DNA of 64,000 nucleotides from Roseateles oligotrophus (lineage in GTDB: Bacteria; Pseudomonadota; Gammaproteobacteria; Burkholderiales; Burkholderiaceae_C), in assembly GCF_014204525.1 (NCBI RefSeq), contig NZ_JACHLP010000006.1, forward strand, positions 290,360 through 354,359, read 5' to 3'. The notes beneath the pieces were generated by a model that was not told the origin of the DNA, made no database searches, and saw nothing but the letters and a program-made list of their open reading frames with translations. Positions 58,798 to 64,000 of this stretch are shown piece by piece (the first letter of the stretch is position 1; each line of letters begins with the position of its first letter). A program made the position numbers and the translations under genes.

Positions 58798-58820
58798 GTT
58801 TGCCTTATTTTGAGGCAAAC
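58798..58820 (+). promoter_or_regulatory. Leader hairpin before rplM
   Basis: GTTTGCCT at 58798-58805 pairs with AGGCAAAC at 58813-58820 around a TATTTTG loop, 15 nt before the rplM ATG. It could be the ribosomal-protein autoregulatory structure of this operon. That role is inferred from position. Confidence 0.4.
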
Positions 58821-58835
58821 ATTCGAAAGAAACTC

Positions 58836-59264
58836 ATGAAGACCTTCAGCGCCAAGCCGGCCGAAGTGACGCACGAGTGGTTTGTGATTGACGCCACCGA
58901 CAAGGTGCTCGGACGTGTTGCCAGCGAAGTGGCACTCCGTTTGCGCGGCAAGCACAAGGCCATTTATACGCCTCACGTGGATACCGGCGATTTCATCGTC
59001 ATCATCAACGCAGAAAAGCTGCGCGTCACTGGCAACAAGGCCAATGACAAGGTGTATTACCGTCACTCGGGTTTCCCGGGCGGCATCTACGCCACCAAGT
59101 TCAAGGACATGCAAGCCAAGCACCCGGGCCGCGCCCTGGAAAAGGCTGTCAAGGGCATGCTGCCCAAGGGTCCTCTGGGCTATGCCATGGTGAAGAAGCT
59201 GAAGGTCTATGCAGGTCCTAGCCACCCGCACGCCGCTCAGCAGCCCAAGGCTCTGGAAATCTAA
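58836..59264 (+). CDS. rplM: 50S ribosomal protein L13
   Basis: A 142-residue large-subunit protein. Family sequence is clear: [57 protein letters not shown] and the C-terminal [20 protein letters not shown]. It is followed by rpsI after 9 bp, the universal pair. ATG 58836 gives MKTFSAKP. Confidence 0.98.
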   Translation: MKTFSAKPAEVTHEWFVIDATDKVLGRVASEVALRLRGKHKAIYTPHVDTGDFIVIINAEKLRVTGNKANDKVYYRHSGFPGGIYATKFKDMQAKHPGRALEKAVKGMLPKGPLGYAMVKKLKVYAGPSHPHAAQQPKALEI

Positions 59265-59273
59265 GGAACGATG

Positions 59274-59666
59274 ATGATCGGAAACTGGAACTACGGTACA
59301 GGCCGCCGCAAGTCGTCGGTCGCTCGTGTCTTCATCAAGAAGGGCACCGGCCAAATCGTCGTCAATGGCAAGGCCATCGGCGAGTATTTCGGCCGTCAGA
59401 CCTCGATCATGATCGCCAAGCAGCCCCTGCTGCTGACGAACCATGGCGAGACCTTCGACATCAAGGTGAATGTGCACGGTGGTGGTGAGTCGGGTCAAGC
59501 CGGTGCTCTGCGCCACGGCATCACCCGCGCCCTGATCGACTATGACGCGACCCTGAAGCCCGAACTGAGCCGCGCCGGCTTCGTCACGCGTGATGCGCGT
59601 GAAGTCGAGCGTAAGAAGGTCGGTCTGCACGGCGCTCGTCGCCGGAAGCAGTTCAGCAAGCGCTGA
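59274..59666 (+). CDS. rpsI: 30S ribosomal protein S9
   Basis: A 130-residue small-subunit protein: [39 protein letters not shown] and the basic tail ending FSKR, whose last Arg contacts the tRNA anticodon region. The preceding ATG at 59271 is one codon earlier; 59274 gives [10 protein letters not shown]. It is cotranscribed with rplM. Confidence 0.97.
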   Translation: MIGNWNYGTGRRKSSVARVFIKKGTGQIVVNGKAIGEYFGRQTSIMIAKQPLLLTNHGETFDIKVNVHGGGESGQAGALRHGITRALIDYDATLKPELSRAGFVTRDAREVERKKVGLHGARRRKQFSKR

Positions 59667-59715
59667 TCGAACTTCCGTCCTGTGGCTGGGTCTTTGCGAT
59701 CCGGCTCAGGCCAAC

Positions 59716-59742
59716 AACAAGGCCGCTTTCAGCGGCCTTGTT
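59716..59742 (+). terminator. Terminator of rplM-rpsI
   Basis: Twelve-base arms (59716-59727 and 59731-59742) with a 3-nt loop, followed by a T-rich stretch (GTTT). It lies 50 bp past rpsI. Confidence 0.85.
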
Positions 59743-59858
59743 TGTTTCTGCGGAGGGATTTTCCGCAATAACCTTATGGGGAGCCCGCCTGTATCGGCGC
59801 CGATACGGCTTCTCCCAGCAAAAGCGTCGACAATAGGCGCAGTTGAAAAAACCGAGGA

Positions 59859-60239
59859 ATGACCATGAGCGCAGTGCTTGAAACAACCGTCCCCCAGGCC
59901 GACGATATGCCTGCACCGCTGGTCTTCACCGACAGCGCTGCGGACAAGGTGCGTGATCTGGTGGCCGAAGAAGGCAATCCCGAACTGAAGCTGCGTGTCT
60001 TTGTGCAAGGTGGCGGCTGCTCGGGCTTCCAGTATGGTTTCACCTTCGATGAGGCCGTCAACGAAGACGACACCGCCATGGTCAAGAATGGCGTGACCCT
60101 GCTGATCGATGCAATGAGCTTGCAGTATCTGATGGGTGCCGAGATCGACTACAAGGAAGACCTGCAAGGCGCCCAGTTCGTCATCAAGAACCCGAATGCC
60201 ACGACCACCTGCGGTTGTGGCTCCAGCTTCTCGGCCTGA
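59859..60239 (+). CDS. erpA: Iron-sulfur cluster insertion protein ErpA
   Basis: A 126-residue A-type Fe-S carrier. Cluster ligands are Cys54 ([10 protein letters not shown]), Cys118 and Cys120 (TTCGCG). ErpA passes [4Fe-4S] to client proteins such as IspG/IspH. An internal Met three codons later is an alternative start. It follows rpsI in the common Burkholderiales order and has its own promoter region after the terminator. Confidence 0.95.
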   Translation: MTMSAVLETTVPQADDMPAPLVFTDSAADKVRDLVAEEGNPELKLRVFVQGGGCSGFQYGFTFDEAVNEDDTAMVKNGVTLLIDAMSLQYLMGAEIDYKEDLQGAQFVIKNPNATTTCGCGSSFSA

Positions 60240-60270
60240 TCACCGGTCGAAGATTCGCTGCCTGAACTGG

Positions 60271-60292
60271 AAAGCCGCCCACGGGCGGCTTT
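60271..60292 (+). terminator. Terminator between erpA and anmK
   Basis: AAAGCCGCC and GGCGGCTTT arms (60271-60279 and 60284-60292) around a CACG loop, then TCTTG. It separates convergent erpA and anmK and may act in both directions. Confidence 0.8.
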
Positions 60293-60310
60293 CTTGTGTC
60301 CGCTTGGGAT

Positions 60311-61411
60311 TCAGGCGGGATAGAGCGCACCCAAGATCCTCGGTCCGGCCGCGCCGGTCACCTGGGGCAGATTGCCGGGCAGGCCGTGGACAAAGCGCTG
60401 GGCCAGCCAGGCAAAGGCTGCGGCCTCCACCTGCATCACCGGCACGCCGCGTGCGTTGCTTGTTAGCACCTGCATCTGTGGCAGCAAGGCCTGCAGGCGG
60501 TGCATCAACTGGCCGTTCAGCGCACCGCCACCGCAGACCAGTAACTCGCCGCTACGCTGGCTTGGGGTCAGGCTGCCGACAATGCTTTGTGCCGTCAGCT
60601 CCAGCAGCGTGGCTTGCACATCCGCCGCGGCCTCATCGCCGCGCAAGGCGCGCGCCAGCCAGGCGCTGTTGAAGAGATCGCGCCCGGTGCTGCGCGGTGG
60701 CGGCTGCTGGAAGTAGGGCTCGGCCAGCAGGCGGGCCAGCAGCTCGGGCAGAACCCGGCCGCTGGCGGCCCAGGCACCATCGGCGTCGAAGTCTTTTTGA
60801 AAGTGGAGGGCGATCCAGCCGTCCATCAGGCAGTTGCCGGGGCCGCAGTCAAAGCCCAGGCTCTTGCCGTCCTGTGAGAGCAGGCTGAGATTGCTGATGC
60901 CGCCGATATTGAGCACGGCTACATCGGCGTCGCTGCGGCCGAACACGGCGCGGTGGAAGGCCGGCACCAGGGGCGCACCCTGGCCGCCCGCTGCCAGATC
61001 GCGGCTGCGCAGATCACAGACAACGGCGACCCCGCTTTGCTCGGCCAGCAGGCTGCCGTTGAGCAACTGGCTGGTGTAGCCGCAGCCATCGAACTCGGTC
61101 GGCCGGTGGCGCACGGTCTGGCCATGGGCGCCCAGGGCGCGGATGTCTTGCTTGCGCTGGCCAGATTTTTCCAAGAGCTTGGTGACGCTGTCGGCATAGC
61201 TGCGGGCCAGGGCATTGGCCGCCAGGGCGGCGCGGTGGAGTTCGTTGTCACCTGGGCTGTTGAGACTCAGCAATTCCTCGCGCAGGGCGGCGGGAAAGGG
61301 GTCGTGCTGATGGGCCAGCAGGCGCACGGCGCCATCGCCCAGATCAACCAACACGGCATCGACGCCGTCCAGCGAGGTGCCCGACATCAGGCCGATAAAA
61401 AGCTCGCTCAT
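60311..61411 (-). CDS. anmK: Anhydro-N-acetylmuramic acid kinase
   Basis: A 366-residue kinase that phosphorylates and opens 1,6-anhydroMurNAc during cell-wall recycling. The N-terminal ATP motif FIGLMSGTSLDGVDAVLVDL is diagnostic; ALGAHGQTVRHRP, LNIGGISNLSLL and DCGPGNCLMDGWIALHF also match. ATG 61411 is used; the frame could extend to 61471. The M23 peptidase gene is 37 bp upstream in the same direction, so wall cleavage and recycling may be coexpressed. Confidence 0.95.
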   Translation of the reverse strand: MSELFIGLMSGTSLDGVDAVLVDLGDGAVRLLAHQHDPFPAALREELLSLNSPGDNELHRAALAANALARSYADSVTKLLEKSGQRKQDIRALGAHGQTVRHRPTEFDGCGYTSQLLNGSLLAEQSGVAVVCDLRSRDLAAGGQGAPLVPAFHRAVFGRSDADVAVLNIGGISNLSLLSQDGKSLGFDCGPGNCLMDGWIALHFQKDFDADGAWAASGRVLPELLARLLAEPYFQQPPPRSTGRDLFNSAWLARALRGDEAAADVQATLLELTAQSIVGSLTPSQRSGELLVCGGGALNGQLMHRLQALLPQMQVLTSNARGVPVMQVEAAAFAWLAQRFVHGLPGNLPQVTGAAGPRILGALYPA

Positions 61412-61448
61412 GGCCGGATGGCGGCTGGCCGCTGTGCTCTTCTTTCTT

Positions 61449-62969
61449 TCAGTCGGCGCTGGTCGAGCCATCCACCGTCTGCGCCACGCTCAGCTGGGTC
61501 TTCACCTGGGCGACGACTTGCTGGAACTGGCCGCGGGCGTAATTGGGCAGCACGACGGCTTCGGCGGCACGGGCAATGGCGCGCGGATCCTGGTGGGCGC
61601 CCTTGACGCGGAACTCGAAGTGCAGATGCGGGCCGGTGGCCCAGCCGGTGGCGCCAACGGCGCCGACGCGCTGGGCCTGCTCGATCTTCTGGCCCTTTTT
61701 CACATCGATGCGGCTCAGGTGGGCGTAAACCGTTGTGCGCTCGCCGCTGTGGCGGATGTGGACCACATTGCCGAAGCCGTTCTGCCAGCCGGCGAACTCC
61801 ACCGTGCCATCGCCCACGCTGCGCACCGGCGTGCCGGTGGGCGCGCCGTAGTCAACGCCCAGATGCTTGCGCCAGGTCTGGTGGATGGGGTGGAAGCGCA
61901 TGGCGAAGCCCGAGGTCACGCGCGAAAACTCCATCGGGCTGGCCAGGAAGGCGCGGCGTTTGCTGCTGCCATCAAAGCCGTAGAAATTGCTCTTGCCGGT
62001 GACGCTGTCCTTGAACCAGACCGAGGTATAGGTCTTGCCGTTGTTGACGAATTCGCCCGCCACCAGGCGGCCGCCCGCACCTTCCCAGTTGATCGGCTCG
62101 CCGTCGGCGGTGAGGCTCTCGAACACGATGGAGAAGCGGTCGCCCTTTTTGAGCTCGCGGTGGAAGTCGATATCGCCGGAGAACATCTCGGCCATCTGCG
62201 AGGCCACGGCATCGGGGATGCGGGCCTCATCGGTGGCGGCGAACAGGGAGCTGCGGATGCTGCCGCTGGCCAGGCGGACCTGGGCCTGCAGAGGCAGGGT
62301 TTCGAACTTGGCGCTGAAGCCCTGGCCCTGGCGGCTGATGCTCAGGCGGCTGAAATGGCTGGACTGCTGTTCGGGCCTCTCGGCCTGGAAGCGGGCCACC
62401 AGGCTTTGCACCGTGCCCGAGGCATCGGCCGTCAGCTGCACCATCTTGCCGGCGCGGCCTTGCAGCAGGCGGCGGGCGTCGGGGTCATTGCGCAGGAACT
62501 GGGCGGCGGCCGGGTCGAAAGCGCCCATGCGCTTGAGCAGGCTGTCGGCGGTGTCGCTGCTGCGGGTCAGCTCATTGCGCGAGAGGCCGATCTGGTGCTC
62601 GGCCAAGGCGGCCAGCTGAGCGTCCAGGTCCGGATGCGGAATGCTTTGCTCGACCAGGGTCTGGGGCAATTCCTTGGCATCCGGAGCCAGGGGGGCGATA
62701 CCGAAAGCGGTGACGGCAAAACCGGTGAGCAGGGTGACGACGGTGCCAGTGAGGGCGCGCGGATGCCGAGCGGCAAAGGCCTCGGCGCCTGTCAGCTGTA
62801 GCTTTAGCTTTTGTGTCAGCGATTCTTTGATGGCAATGATTCGATCAGTCACGCTCAGGAAGTCCCAACGATCTTGTTGTTCTGACGCCGGGCGTTCCGC
62901 AGTGGCAAGACTGCTGTGGCCCGAGGCATCCGAAAAAATGGCCTCAACCCCATCGTTCAAGGCCTGCAA
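61449..62969 (-). CDS. M23-family cell-wall endopeptidase
   Basis: A periplasmic or envelope LytM-type peptidase of up to 506 residues. A membrane/signal segment ([20 protein letters not shown] near 75-95) precedes a long linker domain (OapA/Csd3-like), then the M23 domain: [50 protein letters not shown] and [12 protein letters not shown] (zinc ligands H and HxH). It is probably a MepM-like endopeptidase that opens peptidoglycan cross-links. The start is unclear: TTG 62969 or GTG 62852. It lies just upstream of anmK. Confidence 0.9.
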   Translation of the reverse strand: MQALNDGVEAIFSDASGHSSLATAERPASEQQDRWDFLSVTDRIIAIKESLTQKLKLQLTGAEAFAARHPRALTGTVVTLLTGFAVTAFGIAPLAPDAKELPQTLVEQSIPHPDLDAQLAALAEHQIGLSRNELTRSSDTADSLLKRMGAFDPAAAQFLRNDPDARRLLQGRAGKMVQLTADASGTVQSLVARFQAERPEQQSSHFSRLSISRQGQGFSAKFETLPLQAQVRLASGSIRSSLFAATDEARIPDAVASQMAEMFSGDIDFHRELKKGDRFSIVFESLTADGEPINWEGAGGRLVAGEFVNNGKTYTSVWFKDSVTGKSNFYGFDGSSKRRAFLASPMEFSRVTSGFAMRFHPIHQTWRKHLGVDYGAPTGTPVRSVGDGTVEFAGWQNGFGNVVHIRHSGERTTVYAHLSRIDVKKGQKIEQAQRVGAVGATGWATGPHLHFEFRVKGAHQDPRAIARAAEAVVLPNYARGQFQQVVAQVKTQLSVAQTVDGSTSAD

Positions 62970-63143
62970 CGTCGCCGCGAATCGGTTCCCGGCAAGCGTC
63001 CACTAGAATTGTCTGAAACGCGCAACAAGCATGCCTTTGTGGGCTTGCCGTTGCGGGCTGCGTCGGAGTATACCGACCCGCCCCCGGCGCCAATGCCGCG
63101 AAAACCCGATAAATCCAAGCTTTACCTAGGCCCTGCTGCTGTT

Positions 63144-64000
63144 ATGTCCGAATTGCGAACACCTGAGAACGACGCCCCCAAGCCCTCTGTGACGGCCTCT
63201 GCCAAGCCCAGCTACCCGGTGACCGAGAGCGTGCAGCAAGCCCTGACCATCAGCTTGCGCGGTGTGGACGAGCTGCTGCCCCAGGCCGATTGGTTGCAAA
63301 AGCTGGCCAGGTCCGAGGCCACGGGCGTGCCCCTGCGCATCAAGCTGGGCCTGGACCCGACGGCGCCGGACATCCATATCGGTCACACCGTGGTGCTGAA
63401 CAAGATGCGCCAGTTGCAGGACCTGGGCCATCAGGTGATCTTTCTGATCGGCGACTTCACCTCCATGATCGGCGATCCCTCGGGCCGCAATGCCACCCGC
63501 CCGCCGCTCACACCCGAGCAGATCAAGCACAACGCCGAGACCTATTACGCCCAGGCCAGCCTGGTGCTGGACCCCGCACGCACCGAGATCCGCTACAACT
63601 CCGAGTGGAGCGATCCGCTGGGCGCGCGCGGCATGATCCAACTGGCGGCCAAGTACACGGTGGCCCGCATGATGGAGCGCGACGACTTCACCAAGCGCTT
63701 TGCCGCGCAGACCCCCATCTCGGTGCATGAGTTCCTGTACCCGCTGATGCAGGGTTATGACTCGGTGGCCTTGAAGAGCGATCTGGAGCTGGGCGGCACC
63801 GATCAGAAGTTCAATCTCCTGATGGGCCGCCACCTGCAGCAGGAATACGGCCAGGAGCCGCAGTGCATCCTGACCATGCCCTTGCTGGAGGGTCTGGACG
63901 GCGTCGAGAAGATGAGCAAGTCCAAGAACAACTACATCGCCATCACCGAGCCGCCCAACAGCATGTTCGCCAAGGTCCTGTCCATCAGCGACATCTTGAT
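63144..64000 (+). CDS. tyrS: Tyrosyl-tRNA synthetase, N-terminal part (cut by window)
   Basis: The first 285 codons of a class I aminoacyl-tRNA synthetase. ATP/tyrosine-site motifs are [20 protein letters not shown] (HIGH at 78-81), IGDPSGRN and the KMSKS loop (256-260). The sequence is of the TyrZ-like long-cluster type common in proteobacteria. The C-terminal S4-like tRNA-binding part lies beyond 64000. It is divergent from the M23 gene, as in other Burkholderiales. Confidence 0.95.
   Translation, partial: MSELRTPENDAPKPSVTASAKPSYPVTESVQQALTISLRGVDELLPQADWLQKLARSEATGVPLRIKLGLDPTAPDIHIGHTVVLNKMRQLQDLGHQVIFLIGDFTSMIGDPSGRNATRPPLTPEQIKHNAETYYAQASLVLDPARTEIRYNSEWSDPLGARGMIQLAAKYTVARMMERDDFTKRFAAQTPISVHEFLYPLMQGYDSVALKSDLELGGTDQKFNLLMGRHLQQEYGQEPQCILTMPLLEGLDGVEKMSKSKNNYIAITEPPNSMFAKVLSISDIL

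Larger units (their letters stand above)
58520..58835. other. rplM upstream region and leader
   Basis: A 316-bp divergent gap. It holds a probable rplM promoter (58615-58644), then about 185 nt of leader RNA with several hairpins, the last at 58798-58820. No gene is supported. Confidence 0.55.

Noticed and set aside
1-64000. tRNA, rRNA or CRISPR elements
   Set aside because: No cloverleaf-like tRNA ends, rRNA signature stretches or regularly spaced direct repeats were found by reading.

Overview
The window is high-GC, densely packed chromosomal DNA from a betaproteobacterium, most likely order Burkholderiales (Roseateles/Rubrivivax-like). That placement is inferred from GC, codon use and the right-end order rplM-rpsI-erpA / anmK-M23 peptidase / tyrS; no 16S gene is present. 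I see no rRNA, tRNA, CRISPR array, integrase or transposase. Both ends cut genes: a histidine kinase on the left and tyrS on the right.

Layout. 1-8.3 kb: kinase tail, serine-hydrolase lipoprotein, Fic-protein remnant, TonB-dependent receptor divergent from an APC permease, EcsC-like protein, exonuclease-like protein, LacI regulator. 8.5-12.8 kb: a fused indolepyruvate ferredoxin oxidoreductase divergent from its probable Lrp-type regulator, with a palindrome between them. 12.8-16.5 kb is the accessory patch: a toxin-antitoxin pair read leftward, a frameshifted HigA-like remnant, and an XRE/nucleotidyltransferase pair lying between two copies of the 3' end of a yceI gene. 16.7-31.4 kb: glutamine cyclotransferase, PhnA, an exported methyltransferase-like protein, a DUF2520 protein, a diguanylate cyclase, a CBS protein, an SgrR-like regulator divergent from an MFS exporter, an MtfA-like peptidase, a second MFS protein, a lectin-like exported protein, MerR, S1/P1 nuclease, YlqF GTPase and a membrane-anchored cold-shock-domain protein.

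31.4-43 kb: oleate hydratase overlapping its TetR regulator, a TonB-C-like periplasmic protein, a chemotaxis receptor, a c-type cytochrome pair, YggS, the twitching ATPases PilT and PilU separated by two strong hairpins, and a beta-hydroxyacid dehydrogenase. 43-49.8 kb: a rearranged dolP/diaA/yraN/rsmI envelope-maintenance cluster, an epimerase/DUF4188 pair divergent from LysR, and TldD. 49.8-53.6 kb: DAHP synthase preceded by a Phe-rich leader peptide and a terminator that look like a ribosome-mediated attenuator, then HtpG. 53.6-58.5 kb: two uncharacterised genes, an SrkA-like kinase, a DUF2726 protein and a GNAT enzyme. 58.6-64 kb: the housekeeping block ending in tyrS.

The most notable observations are the aromatic attenuator at about 49.85-49.99 kb; the toxin-like islet bracketed by a 217-bp, about 95% identical duplication of the yceI 3' end; a CCCC-N8-GGGG motif at three intergenic sites; and the double hairpin between pilT and pilU.
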